Of a DNA stretch of 64,000 nucleotides, positions 16,163 to 25,159 are shown piece after piece (position 1 is the first letter of the stretch; each line of letters opens with the position of its first letter). The translations under genes were made by a program, and so were the position numbers. The stretch comes from Tolypothrix tenuis PCC 7101 (GTDB lineage Bacteria > Cyanobacteriota > Cyanobacteriia > Cyanobacteriales > Nostocaceae): contig NZ_AP018248.1 of assembly GCF_002368295.1 (NCBI RefSeq), positions 7,589,326 through 7,653,325 of the forward strand, given 5' to 3'. The notes beneath the pieces were generated by a model, which did not search any database, was not told the origin of the DNA, and was given only the letters and a program-made list of their open reading frames with translations.

Positions 16163-16422
16163 TGTAGCAGATTGTAGGGGCAAGGCACTGCCCACCTGTG
16201 TCAACTTAAGCTTAAAGCTATATAGGGCGGGCGTTGTACAAATACCTCGCGCCCTCATCCCCTAACCCCTTCTCCCGCAGGAGAAGGGGAACTAAATCTC
16301 TTGCTCCCTTCTCCCTGTGGGAGAGGGGCTGGGGGTGAGGGCGAAACCTTGCACAAGAGCGGGTTTCACGTTAAGTTGACACCAATGGGCACTGCCTTGC
16401 CATCTAGAATTGATATGTCGCA
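16163..16422. repeat. Small palindromic repeat split by a MITE
   Basis: Flanks of the MITE at 16193-16387, when joined, read AGATTGTAGGGGCAAGGCAC then TGCCTTGCCATCTAGAAT and TGTCGCA. This is the reverse complement, with small differences, of the intact copy at 46145-46205. The host repeat was interrupted by the MITE. Confidence 0.7.
16193..16387. mobile_element. MITE family A, complete 195-bp copy
   Basis: Terminal inverted repeats CA-CCT-GTGTCAACTTAA and TTAAGTTGACAC-CAATG (17 bp, three mismatches near the ends), flanked by an exact 9-bp direct repeat GGCACTGCC (16184-16192 and 16388-16396). The interior holds CCTCATCCCCTAACCCCTTC hairpins. No coding capacity. Other copies: 28916-29110 (inverted, complete), 31273-31454 and 35162-35301 (partial). 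Confidence 0.85.
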
Positions 16423-16613
16423 ACCATTATTTGACTTGGTATTAGATGTGTATTAGCTTAACAATTCAAAGCCCAAAATTAAAAAGGTTTGATGCTAATT
16501 GATATCAGGATTGACTATAGCAAATTAGTCTAAACCTCCGGCTTATTATTAATAGCAATAAGGGCACAACAATGTTGTGCCCTACAAAGTGTGGTATCGC
16601 CAAGATAACTGCT
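16423..16613. other. Intergenic with palindrome AGGGCACAACA/TGTTGTGCCCT
   Basis: The near-perfect 23-bp palindrome lies at 16561-16583 and is a common dispersed type. No gene is seen. Confidence 0.6.
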
Positions 16614-16724
16614 AATACTTGTCGGTTAAGGGGAAAAGGGGCAAGAAAAAACCTTTAACCCTTACCCTTTCACCTTTTCCCCAAACCAAATTCCGAGTTT
16701 AAAATCCTTAACCGAGCAGTATTG
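16614..16724. mobile_element. MITE family B, 111-bp copy
   Basis: Ends AATACTTGTCGGTTAAGG and CCTTAACCGAGCAGTATTG are imperfect inverted repeats of 18-19 bp. The element is flanked by an exact 11-bp direct repeat AGATAACTGCT (16603-16613 and 16725-16735). The interior is purine/pyrimidine-rich (GGGGAAAAGGGG...CCTTTTCCCC). Other copies: 18495-18619 and 53194-53317. Confidence 0.85.
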
Positions 16725-16746
16725 AGATAACTGCTATCTTACAATT

Positions 16747-17460
16747 TTAGGCAGCGAGTTTTTCCTCAAGTGGTTTAAAGGTCTTTTTGGTTGCGCCACA
16801 AATTGGACAACGCCAATCATCAGGGATATCTTCAAAAGCTGTACCAGGCGCAATTCCGGAATCTGGATCGCCAGCAACAGGATCGTAAATCATGCTGCAT
16901 TGTCTGCAAATCCATTTCCGAGTTTTTGGATCTTCACCTGCAACTCTGGTTGCTGCTTGTCCACCATTTAATACTTCTAAAGCTTCCGCGTAGCGATCTG
17001 CGTGGTAATTTTCGATGAATTTCAACAAACCAAAACGATGGGCTGCTTCACGAAATGTGGTAGCGTGTTCGCTAGATTCTTTTGCTTGTTTAAGAAATTC
17101 TTCTGCTGCAGGATTGTCGCGATCGCGTTGAGCAGCTGAGGCGAATTCTGGATACATTGTAGTGTATTCATAGGTTTCGCCTTCAATTGCTAAAGATAAA
17201 CAACGAGAGATAATTTCTCGCTTTTGTTCATCAGTTAACACCGCTGGATCTTGAACAACTAGTTCTGGATGTAGCAAAACAAAATGTGCAAACGCGTGTT
17301 CTGTTTCTTGATCTGCTGTTTCTTTAAAAAGTTTCGCTATGTCTGTAAACCCAAGTTTACGCGCCACCTCAGCAAAAAACAGATACTTTCTATTTGCCAT
17401 CGATTCGCCACCGAAGGCAGCTTCTAAGTTTTGAAGTGTAGTAAAGTTGGATAAATCCAT
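16747..17460 (-). CDS. rbrA: Rubrerythrin with C-terminal rubredoxin domain
   Basis: 237 residues from the ATG at 17460 (MDLSNFTTLQNLEAAFGGES); the upstream extension to 17487 is unlikely. The ferritin-like diiron domain (about 1-150) shows paired helices with EAAFGGESMANRKY, ETEHAFAH, EGETYEYTTMYPEF and SSEHATTFREAAHRF. The C-terminus (about 180-230) is a full-length rubredoxin domain (CRQCSMIYDPVAGDPDSG, CPICG), longer than the short rubredoxin-like tail of classical rubrerythrins. It should reduce hydrogen peroxide with electrons passed through the rubredoxin. It matches what I recall of Anabaena RbrA, which protects heterocysts from peroxide. Confidence 0.9.
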   Translation of the reverse strand: MDLSNFTTLQNLEAAFGGESMANRKYLFFAEVARKLGFTDIAKLFKETADQETEHAFAHFVLLHPELVVQDPAVLTDEQKREIISRCLSLAIEGETYEYTTMYPEFASAAQRDRDNPAAEEFLKQAKESSEHATTFREAAHRFGLLKFIENYHADRYAEALEVLNGGQAATRVAGEDPKTRKWICRQCSMIYDPVAGDPDSGIAPGTAFEDIPDDWRCPICGATKKTFKPLEEKLAA

Positions 17461-17716
17461 AATTGTTAGGATGTTGCGGAATGACATTTCGTGGGTAAAA
17501 CAGAAGCCAAAAGTCAGTGAATTAACTGATATACATAAGCGTTGTCAACGTTTTCATACAACGTTTTTTAGCTTATATTCACTCACCTATTTGGTTAGCT
17601 GCCATAGACATTATATTGGGTGTTTGCTGTTTGGCGTTTGGCATTAGTCATTTGTTAAGAGTCCTCAGGGAAGATGATTTTCTCCTTTCTCTTTAGCTAA
17701 GTAAATAATTGTTAGA
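17461..17716. other. Spacer between rubrerythrin and SDR
   Basis: 256 bp. The inverted pair AACGTTTTCATACAACGTT (about 17547-17565) and TTTGGCGTTTGGCATT heptamers are visible. It should contain the rubrerythrin promoter; no box can be assigned. Confidence 0.4.
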
Positions 17717-18457
17717 TTATGCAATTCCGCCATTGACGCGAATATTTTGCCCTGTAATCCATCTAGCTTCATCGCTAGCTAAAAAAGCTACTACATCAGC
17801 GATTTCTTGCACATCTCCCAATTTTCCTAAAGCGGCCATTTGGGCTAGACGGTTAATTTGTTCGTCACTTTTACCATCGCGGAACAGTTCTGTATCTGTG
17901 GGGCCTGGAGAAACGGCGTTGACTGTAATTTTCTTCGTACCGAGTTCTTTAGCTAATACTCGCGTGATTTGTTCTACAGCGCCTTTAGTGGCGACATAAG
18001 CGCTATAAGTTGGTAGCATCAGGGCTGTAGTTGAGGAGGAGAAGTTGATAATCCGTCCACCCTCTGTCAGCTTTTGGGCGGCTTGTTGACAAGCAAAAAA
18101 TGTACCTTTGACGTTGACAGCAAAGATTTTATCAAAATCGGCTTCTGTGATTTCCGTTATGGGCTTGTAAACGATACTGCCAGCATTATTCACCAAAATA
18201 TCAACCTTACCAAATTTGGCAATAGCTTGATCAAAGAGCCGCTCAATTTCAGCTACTTGGCTAATATCTGCTTGGATAGCGATGGCTTGTCCTCCTTGCT
18301 GAGTAATTTCAGCTACAACTTCTTCGGCTTTGGCGGTATTACCTGCATAGTTGACGACAACTGATGCACCGTTATTTGAGAGCTTGAGTGCGATCGCTTT
18401 TCCAATACCCCGCGATGCACCAGTGATAATTGCAACTTTTCCTGTTAAAGGTGGCAT
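17717..18457 (-). CDS. Short-chain dehydrogenase/reductase (FabG-like)
   Basis: 246 residues, classical SDR length. It has the NADP(H) motif TGASRGIGKAIAL (about 13-25), the structural NNAGS (about 88-92) and the catalytic Ser-Tyr-Lys set (SSSTTA, YSAYVATKG). The C-terminus ends GQNIRVNGGIA. It should reduce or oxidise a carbonyl/alcohol with NADP(H) in the cytosol; the substrate is unknown. An Asn at the end of the second strand region (VVVNYAGN) with no acidic residue suggests NADPH preference, an inference. It stands alone, with a MITE family B copy just upstream. Confidence 0.9.
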   Translation of the reverse strand: MPPLTGKVAIITGASRGIGKAIALKLSNNGASVVVNYAGNTAKAEEVVAEITQQGGQAIAIQADISQVAEIERLFDQAIAKFGKVDILVNNAGSIVYKPITEITEADFDKIFAVNVKGTFFACQQAAQKLTEGGRIINFSSSTTALMLPTYSAYVATKGAVEQITRVLAKELGTKKITVNAVSPGPTDTELFRDGKSDEQINRLAQMAALGKLGDVQEIADVVAFLASDEARWITGQNIRVNGGIA

Positions 18458-18494
18458 AATTCAATTCAAAATTAAGTAACTTTGACAGAATCTC

Positions 18495-18619
18495 AAGACT
18501 TTTCGGTTAAGGGGAAAAAGGGGAATGGGAAAAGGGAAAGAAACAACCTTTTACCCTTAACCTTTAACCTTTTTCCCAAAAGCTATTTTGAGTTCAAAAC
18601 GCTTAACTGAGTAGTATTG
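18495..18619. mobile_element. MITE family B, 125-bp diverged copy
   Basis: The ends AAGACTTTTCGGTTAAGG and CTTAACTGAGTAGTATTG are inverted repeats like those of the copy at 16614. Flanking 11-bp segments GACAGAATCTC and GGCAGAATCTA match at 9 of 11 positions, consistent with an aged target duplication. Confidence 0.75.
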
Positions 18620-18671
18620 GGCAGAATCTAGGTATTACATAGAGAAACTCTTTGCCCCCTGCTCTCCTTGT

Positions 18672-21600
18672 TTAGCCTCCGTGGTGAGTTGTGTAAGTTA
18701 CTTTGTCATCCTGGGTAGAGTCTGGCAATTGTGGGTGCTGAGGATGGCGACGGAAGCGATCGCGAATTTTGCCAATGACGATGTATAAAATTGGCACTAC
18801 GAACAAACTCAACAGAGTAGAAACAATCATCCCACCAGCCACAGCAGTACCAAGTGATTTTCGGCTGGCTGCACCCGCGCCTACAGGGTTGACTAACGGC
18901 CAAATCCCTAAAATAAAGGATAAGGAAGTCATCAAAATTGGTCGTAAGCGCTCTTGTGATGCTTGAATAGCTGCTTTGGTGAGCGAAAGACCCTGTTCTC
19001 GCAGCTGGTTGGCAAATTCTACAATCAAAATCGCGTTTTTACTGGCTAAACCAATCAGCATCACTAAACCAACTTGGCAGAATACATCGTTGGGTAGACC
19101 ACGCATCGACTGCGCTAACAGTGCGCCTAAAATAGCTAGGGGTACTGCCAGCATAATAATCAACGGATCAACGTAGTTCTCATACTGAGCAGCCAATACT
19201 AGGAAGACAAACACCAAGCCCAAGATAAAAATGATTGGTGCTTGACCGCCAGATTCTTGTTCTTCAGCCGCGATTCCTGACCATTCGTAGCCCATACTCG
19301 CTGGTAGAACCTGCTTTGCTAGTTGTTCCATTGCTGTGGTTGCTTGTCCAGAACTATAACCTGGGGCGGCTGAACCGTTAATTTCAATCGAACGGAACAA
19401 GTTATAGTGGTTGATTGTTTGCGCGCCAGTAGTGGAAGTGACTTTGACTAAATTGCTCAAAGCAATCATCTGATTATTGTCAGAGCGAACGTACAACTTG
19501 CCAATATCTTCAGGATTGGAGCGAAATTGCGCGTCTGCTTGCACATAGACTCGATAAGTTCGTTGGAGTAAATTAAAGTCGTTGACATACCGCGAACCCA
19601 AGTAACTTTGCAAGGTATTAAAAACCTCATCTACGGGAACTTGCAAGGCTTTGGCTTTGTTGCGGTTGACTTCAATCAGCATTTGCGGCGTATTGGCGTT
19701 AAATGTGCTAAATACGGCTTGTAATCCTGGTGTCTGATTACCACGTTGAAGTAACTGACCCATGACTTCCAAGAGAGTATTTAAACCACTGTTCCCGGCT
19801 CTATCTTGTAGCTGGAATTGGAAGCCTCCAAAACTGCCTAAACCTTGAATAGATGGTGGGTTCACTGGAAAGATTCGGGCTTCTGGAATGGCGGATAAAA
19901 CTCCTGCTAACTTACCAATGATTGCTGCTGCTGACTGTCCTGGTTCGTGACGTTCTTCCCAAGGTTTAAGGGTAGTGAAAATCGCCCCACTATTAGCAGA
20001 GTTACCGCTAAAACCAAAACCACCGATCGCAAATGTACCTGTAACTTCTGGTAATTTGAGAATTTCTTTTTCTACCTGAGCCATCACTTTACTTGTGTAG
20101 TTCAGGGAAACGCCTTCTGGCCCTTGAATGATGGTGATGAAATAGCCTTGGTCATCGTCGGGGATAAATGCTGTGGGTACGCGGGTGTAAAGCCAAGCTG
20201 TCAACCCCAAGGAAATAACAAATAAGAGGACAACGATCGCTTTTAACTTATTCAAACGAAATAGCGATCGCTCATAGCCTCGGCGCATCCAATCAATAAA
20301 GCGGTTAATCCGCTCAAAAACCCAACCTAACCAACCACGGGGTCTTTGTCCGCGACGCAGCAACAAAGCCGAAAGCGCAGGAGTTAGAGTTAAGGCTAAA
20401 AAGGTAGAAATCGCCATCGAAAAGGCGATTGTCAGCGCAAATTGTTTATATATCTGTCCTGTAGAGCCTGGGAAAAAGGCAACGGGGACAAATACAGCCA
20501 TTAGCACTAAAGATGTGGCAATTACTGCCCCAAATAGCTCCCTCATGGATTCAGACGCGGCCTGACGAGGTGACATCCCCTCATCTTCGATTAAGCGAGA
20601 GATATTCTCCACAACAATGATTGCGTCATCCACCACCAAACCTGTGGCGAGGGTTAAACCAAACATGGTCAGGGTGTTGATAGAAAATCCAAACACTTTG
20701 ATAAAGGCAAATGTCCCTACCAAAGTCAGAGGAATCACAATCACCGGAATCAAGGTAGTGCGCCAGTCTTGTAAGAACAGGAAAATTACCAAGACCACAA
20801 GTGCGATCGCTTCTACCAGTGTCTTAACCACCTCTGCCAAGGAAGCTTCCACAAATGATGTTGTATCAAAAGCTACTTGATATTTCATCCCTGGTGGAAA
20901 ACTTTGTGCCAGTCGGACAATTTCTGTTTTGACGGCATGAGCCACATCTAGGGCATTACTGCCAGGAGTGGCAAATATCCCTATACCTACACCTTCGTTA
21001 CCCCTAAATCTCAGAAAGGAGTTATAGTTTTCTGCTCCCAATTCCGCCCGACCCACATCTTTCAGTTTGATCAGCGTCCCATCCGTAGCAGTCTTGATCA
21101 CGATATCGTCAAATTCCGTGACATCCGTTAATCTACCGATGGCTTGCAAATCAACTTGATACATTTGATCGGGCAATGTGGGCTGCTGACCAATTTGTCC
21201 TGCACCCACCTGTACGTTTTGCTCGTTGAGGGCATCAATCACATCTTGGGCGGTGAGGCTGCGACTAGCCAGACGGTTGGGGTCAAGCCACAACCGCATT
21301 GCATAACGCCGTTCCCCAAAAATCTGTGCCTCGCCTACACCATTGATTCTTTTGACGGCATCGACGATATACAAGTCAGCGTAATTACTTAAAAAGACAT
21401 TGTCGAACTCTTGGTTATCCGAGTACAACCCGATCGCTAACAGGATATTGTTCGATTGTTTGGTGACAGTCACTCCAGTTTGCTGCACCACTTCTGGTAA
21501 AAATGGTTCCGCGAGCGAAACGCGATTTTGCACATCAACTGCGGCAATATCTTTATTTCGTGATGGATCAAATGTGACTGTAATCGTACTATTACCATTG

Positions 21601-21854
21601 TTACTACTGCTCGAAGTCATGTACTTCAAGCCTTCAACGCCATTAATTTGACGTTCTAATACCGTCGTCACGGTATTTTCCACAACTTCTGCACTAGCAC
21701 CAACATAGTTTGCAGTCACAGTAATTTGAGTCGGACTAATTTCTGGATACTGTGCTGTAGGTAGCGTGGGAATGCTGATTGCGCCTACCAAAAGGATGAT
21801 GATAGAGCAGACACTTGTAAATACAGGTCGCCTGATAAAAAAATCGACAAACAT
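18672..21854 (-). CDS. RND multidrug efflux transporter, inner-membrane pump (HAE1)
   Basis: 1060 residues from the ATG at 21854 (MFVDFFIRRPVFTSV). The open frame extends 30 codons further upstream, but that part (PMPNAQCPMPHYPLPIT type) is translated heptamer repeat. It has the HAE1 layout: N-terminal helix, two large periplasmic loops and twelve membrane helices. The helix-4 proton relay GLVVDDAIIVVEN, RLIEDEG, the VFVPVAFFPGSTG segment and the C-terminal ASKNAILIVEFANQL are visible. It should export hydrophobic compounds using the proton gradient. The adaptor gene lies upstream in the same direction (22003-23313); no outer-membrane factor is nearby, so an unlinked TolC homologue is probably used. 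Confidence 0.95.
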   Translation of the reverse strand: MFVDFFIRRPVFTSVCSIIILLVGAISIPTLPTAQYPEISPTQITVTANYVGASAEVVENTVTTVLERQINGVEGLKYMTSSSSNNGNSTITVTFDPSRNKDIAAVDVQNRVSLAEPFLPEVVQQTGVTVTKQSNNILLAIGLYSDNQEFDNVFLSNYADLYIVDAVKRINGVGEAQIFGERRYAMRLWLDPNRLASRSLTAQDVIDALNEQNVQVGAGQIGQQPTLPDQMYQVDLQAIGRLTDVTEFDDIVIKTATDGTLIKLKDVGRAELGAENYNSFLRFRGNEGVGIGIFATPGSNALDVAHAVKTEIVRLAQSFPPGMKYQVAFDTTSFVEASLAEVVKTLVEAIALVVLVIFLFLQDWRTTLIPVIVIPLTLVGTFAFIKVFGFSINTLTMFGLTLATGLVVDDAIIVVENISRLIEDEGMSPRQAASESMRELFGAVIATSLVLMAVFVPVAFFPGSTGQIYKQFALTIAFSMAISTFLALTLTPALSALLLRRGQRPRGWLGWVFERINRFIDWMRRGYERSLFRLNKLKAIVVLLFVISLGLTAWLYTRVPTAFIPDDDQGYFITIIQGPEGVSLNYTSKVMAQVEKEILKLPEVTGTFAIGGFGFSGNSANSGAIFTTLKPWEERHEPGQSAAAIIGKLAGVLSAIPEARIFPVNPPSIQGLGSFGGFQFQLQDRAGNSGLNTLLEVMGQLLQRGNQTPGLQAVFSTFNANTPQMLIEVNRNKAKALQVPVDEVFNTLQSYLGSRYVNDFNLLQRTYRVYVQADAQFRSNPEDIGKLYVRSDNNQMIALSNLVKVTSTTGAQTINHYNLFRSIEINGSAAPGYSSGQATTAMEQLAKQVLPASMGYEWSGIAAEEQESGGQAPIIFILGLVFVFLVLAAQYENYVDPLIIMLAVPLAILGALLAQSMRGLPNDVFCQVGLVMLIGLASKNAILIVEFANQLREQGLSLTKAAIQASQERLRPILMTSLSFILGIWPLVNPVGAGAASRKSLGTAVAGGMIVSTLLSLFVVPILYIVIGKIRDRFRRHPQHPQLPDSTQDDKVTYTTHHGG

Positions 21855-21856
21855 GA

Positions 21857-22002
21857 AATGGGGAATGGGGAATGGGTAATGGGTAATGGGTAATGGGTAA
21901 TGGGGCATTGGGCATTGGGCATTGGGCATGGGGGCATTGGGCAATTACCCTGTCTGCGCCCCAGTCCCTAATCCCCAGTCCCTAATCCCCAGTCCCCAAT
22001 CC
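21857..22002. repeat. GGGTAAT / GGGCATT / CCCCAGT heptamer cluster
   Basis: Three heptamer types run head to tail between the adaptor and pump genes of one operon. They encode the spurious N-terminal extension of the pump frame. Confidence 0.9.
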
Positions 22003-23313
22003 CTACTCTGCAATCACAGGCACACCATCTCTCAAATTCAGCAACCCAGAGACGATAATTTGTTCTTCTGGCTGCAATCCTTCGAGAACTTGGTAATTAT
22101 TACCTTGAATGTTGCCTAGCTTGATCCGCTTTTGCCGCGCGATTAATTGCGGTTTACCTTGGGGATCGTTTTCTGTTTGCGCTACATAAGCAAAGGTTTC
22201 TCCAGCTACGCGAGATACTGCTGTTGTGGGAATCAATACTCCTGGCTTTTGATTCCAAATCACTTTTGCCCTGACTAATTGATCTGCCCGCAATTTACCT
22301 TGCGAGTTGTTCAATAAAGCTTTAACTTGTATGGCTTGTGTGCCATTACCCACATTGGGAGAAATAAAGAATATTTTGCTGTTACCTATGGGTTGTCCTT
22401 GAGCATCCATGACTTCCACAGGTAAGCCTTGACGTAATTGTGCCCCTCGCTCTAGAGGAATGGAAATATTGACTTCTAGTGGTTGATTTTGGGTAATAGT
22501 AGCTAATTGCGTGGAATTATTCACGAAATCTCCCACTTTCACAGGAATATTACCAACGGTGCCAGCGAAGGGTGCCGTAATTTTGTAGTATTGCAGCTCA
22601 ACTACTTGTTGCTTAGTATTAGCCTCAGCTTGCTGTAAAGCTTTTTCTGCCTGGGATATAGTAGCTTGCTGTGCTTGAATTTTAGAATCTATGGCGTTGA
22701 GTTGGGCTTTAGAAGTCGCTAGGCGATTGGCGTACTGATCTCTGACTTGTCGGGAGACAGCGCCTTCCGCAGCCAGGGTGACATACCTGTTGTAATCTTG
22801 CTGGTTTAATTGGACATCAGCAACATTCGATAGGCGATCGGCTTGTAAGGATTTCAGTGTAGCCAAAGCATTTTGTAATTGCGCTCTCGCTCCTTGAGCC
22901 CCTGCATTTAACCCACTAACTGCTGCTTGTTGCTGTCTGGGATCTACCTGGATAATGGGCGTACCTTCAGCTACCCTATCTCCCGATCGCACAAATATCT
23001 GAGTAACTTGTCCTTGGATTCTTGGTTGTAGGCTGACTGAACGCCGGGACTCTAGGTTGGCAATAAAATCGGAACTGTCTTGAATTGTGCCTGTTTGTAC
23101 GGGGGCTAACTTGACTCTTACGCCAGGAGGTTGAGCGTTAGTTTGAGCGGGTTGCTGTTGCGGCGTTACCAAACGCCAAACTATCGCACCACCACCCAGT
23201 AATAATAGTGCAGCTAACAATAACCGAAGCCACCTCCTTTGTTTTGGTGGTGGCTCAAATGATGACTCGGGAAGGCTTTCTTCAAAATCAGTAGGTGAAT
23301 TAGGGGATGTCAT
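22003..23313 (-). CDS. RND efflux periplasmic adaptor (MFP/HlyD family)
   Basis: 436 residues. A single membrane segment near the N-terminus (about 27-47, LRLLLAALLLLGGGAIVWRL) anchors a periplasmic adaptor. It contains the barrel-sandwich/lipoyl halves (SVSLQPRIQGQVTQIFVRSGDRVAEG and ITAPFAGTVGNIPVKVGDFV), a coiled-coil hairpin between them (about 130-240, Gln/Ala-rich) and a C-terminal beta-barrel. It connects the RND pump encoded just downstream to an outer-membrane channel. Probable operon with the pump, though 148 bp of repeats separates them. The final codons adjoin a CCCCAAT run. Confidence 0.93.
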   Translation of the reverse strand: MTSPNSPTDFEESLPESSFEPPPKQRRWLRLLLAALLLLGGGAIVWRLVTPQQQPAQTNAQPPGVRVKLAPVQTGTIQDSSDFIANLESRRSVSLQPRIQGQVTQIFVRSGDRVAEGTPIIQVDPRQQQAAVSGLNAGAQGARAQLQNALATLKSLQADRLSNVADVQLNQQDYNRYVTLAAEGAVSRQVRDQYANRLATSKAQLNAIDSKIQAQQATISQAEKALQQAEANTKQQVVELQYYKITAPFAGTVGNIPVKVGDFVNNSTQLATITQNQPLEVNISIPLERGAQLRQGLPVEVMDAQGQPIGNSKIFFISPNVGNGTQAIQVKALLNNSQGKLRADQLVRAKVIWNQKPGVLIPTTAVSRVAGETFAYVAQTENDPQGKPQLIARQKRIKLGNIQGNNYQVLEGLQPEEQIIVSGLLNLRDGVPVIAE

Positions 23314-23989
23314 GGTATATAAGGAACCTCAAAAAAAGTTAAGAAAAAATTAATTTGAATTTAACCTCATAGAATTTTCCATTTCCTCCTCGTTGCAGTG
23401 ACTATAAAGGTGCAATGCCAACTAGTCCAAGATTTTTCAATGAGGACTTTTAACCCGTAACCCTTGACTCCTGAAGTTTTACCATTAATTATTTTAAATT
23501 TACTGATTTAGCATGAGGATTGCTGGCAAGTTTTCTGACAGTCTTTCTCAAATATACTACTTTTGTAGTTATATATAATCTACCGAAAGGTAAGTGATAA
23601 AAATCAGATTATATATACGTAACTTATAAGGTATTCTCAAGACTTGCGGAAAATGTTCTAATCTTGCTGGCTAGTAATTCCAGTCGATGTATTGGCAGAA
23701 AAAATGTAATTTATGCTGCAATACTGTGGGAATCAGCTTGTTTTTTTATTCACACTATTCCTAGTTGTTTGTTACCTGTTTTCTTAGGGCATCAAGGAAG
23801 TAATTTACTGAACCTTATTGAGTGACAATTTTATTTATTGATTGTGTTAATTTAAATTTTTTACACTTAATTGAGATACGAGAATATACACAAAACCTTT
23901 TCAATATAAGCTTTTAAGGGTTTTATGCTGAATAACTGTATTATCTATTCTCGTATATCAAATAACACCAATAAAAAAATGGTAGCCAG
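23314..23989. other. Long AT-rich region upstream of the efflux operon
   Basis: 676 bp without a convincing gene. It carries the efflux-operon promoter and the end of the LysR gene. A dyad of AT-rich arms is listed separately. No TetR- or MarR-type regulator is adjacent. Confidence 0.6.
23567..23624. promoter_or_regulatory. AT-rich inverted repeat upstream of efflux operon
   Basis: AGTTATATATAATCT (23567-23581) and AGATTATATATACGTAACT (23606-23624) form an imperfect inverted repeat about 250-310 bp before the adaptor start. It could be an operator or a small hairpin; evidence is the symmetry only. Confidence 0.3.
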
Positions 23990-24976
23990 CTAAGAGACTT
24001 GCCTTTCTAGTGCCAATATTGATGAACTGCGTGATGAATTAGGCAAATGTGATGTTATTAGCATTTCTTCAAAAGCTTTCGAGAGAGCTGTTTGGAAACG
24101 CTGTCGATGTTTGAGTTTAAAGAAAGGTCGAATAATCTCTGCACTCACGCTAGAGCTATTTCGATTATCGATAACTTGGATGGCACGTAAAGTCCCCAGT
24201 TGGATTTCTTTTTTTACCATTAACTCAGAAATTCCTGTAGCACCAACACCGCTTTCTACTGCGGCTTTTGCCATCTCGCCGCTATTAAAAACTAACATGA
24301 CATCAAGTTGGCTAAGGTTGATACCCCAGTTTTGCAAAGCTTCCTCAAATCTTTGCTGTGTTCCCGAACCTGGTTCCCGCATCACCCAAGGAGTTTGAGT
24401 CAGTTCTGTCAGTTCAATTTCGCCACGTTCAAACCAAGGGTGCGTTTGGCCGACCACAATTTGTAAGCGATCGCTGCCGATAATTTCATAGTCCATCGTT
24501 GTTTGCAGTTCTGGCTTGACATCTCCTTCCACCAAACCCAAATCAAATTGTCCCATGACTGTTCCGGCACAAATCGTCTCTGCATTCGCCAGGGTACAGT
24601 TAACAGAAATCCCTGGATACTGGCTTTTAAACTCGCTAATCTTACTCGGAAGCCAATAGTTACCGATTGTCAAACTCGAGCCCAATTTTAATTCTCCCCG
24701 TTGGAGATTATTGAGTTCCCGTAATCCGCGTTCTGTCAAACTCACCTGATCGAGAATTTTGCGCGCCTCCTCTTGGAGTAATTTACCCGCCTCCGCAATC
24801 TCGATGTGACGGCCAATGCGATGGAACAGCTTGACTCGGTATTCCTGCTCTAAGCTTTGGATTGCAGCACTAACAGCCGGTTGAGTAATATATAGCTCTT
24901 CCGCTGCACGAGTAAAGTGTAGATGCTCCGCCACAGCGAGAAAGATGCGTAGCTGATCGAGCGTCATCCCTGCCAT
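23990..24976 (-). CDS. LysR-type transcriptional regulator
   Basis: 328 residues. The N-terminal winged helix-turn-helix (MTLDQLRIFLAVAEHLHFTRAAEELYITQPAVSAAIQ pattern, about 4-62) is followed by a periplasmic-binding-protein-like effector domain (about 90-300). The alternative ATG at 24967 would remove three residues and fits the family start better. It resembles the cyanobacterial RbcR/CbbR-like and YeiE-like LysR proteins; the effector is not predictable. The gene is transcribed away from the acyltransferase gene's start and toward the efflux operon. No divergent target gene is present, so its regulon is not obvious from position. Confidence 0.9.
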   Translation of the reverse strand: MAGMTLDQLRIFLAVAEHLHFTRAAEELYITQPAVSAAIQSLEQEYRVKLFHRIGRHIEIAEAGKLLQEEARKILDQVSLTERGLRELNNLQRGELKLGSSLTIGNYWLPSKISEFKSQYPGISVNCTLANAETICAGTVMGQFDLGLVEGDVKPELQTTMDYEIIGSDRLQIVVGQTHPWFERGEIELTELTQTPWVMREPGSGTQQRFEEALQNWGINLSQLDVMLVFNSGEMAKAAVESGVGATGISELMVKKEIQLGTLRAIQVIDNRNSSSVSAEIIRPFFKLKHRQRFQTALSKAFEEMLITSHLPNSSRSSSILALERQVS

Positions 24977-25159
24977 GTGAACTGTCCCTAATTATGTATG
25001 TAAAAATTTTAATTACTTCTTTTTATCATTTTGACAAAAAAAAGCATCTAATTCTATCATTTAGAACCACTAAAGTATAAATAAAAGCTTGTTGTCTATG
25101 TCTAAGCAATTGAGAAATTAAATAATTGATTTTCTATAAGTCCCTAACCAAAATTAGAT

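Noticed and set aside
21855..21944. Thirty extra N-terminal residues of the RND pump
   Set aside because: They translate heptamer repeats (PMPNAQCPMPHYPLPIT type); the family start is MFVDFFIRRPVF at 21854.
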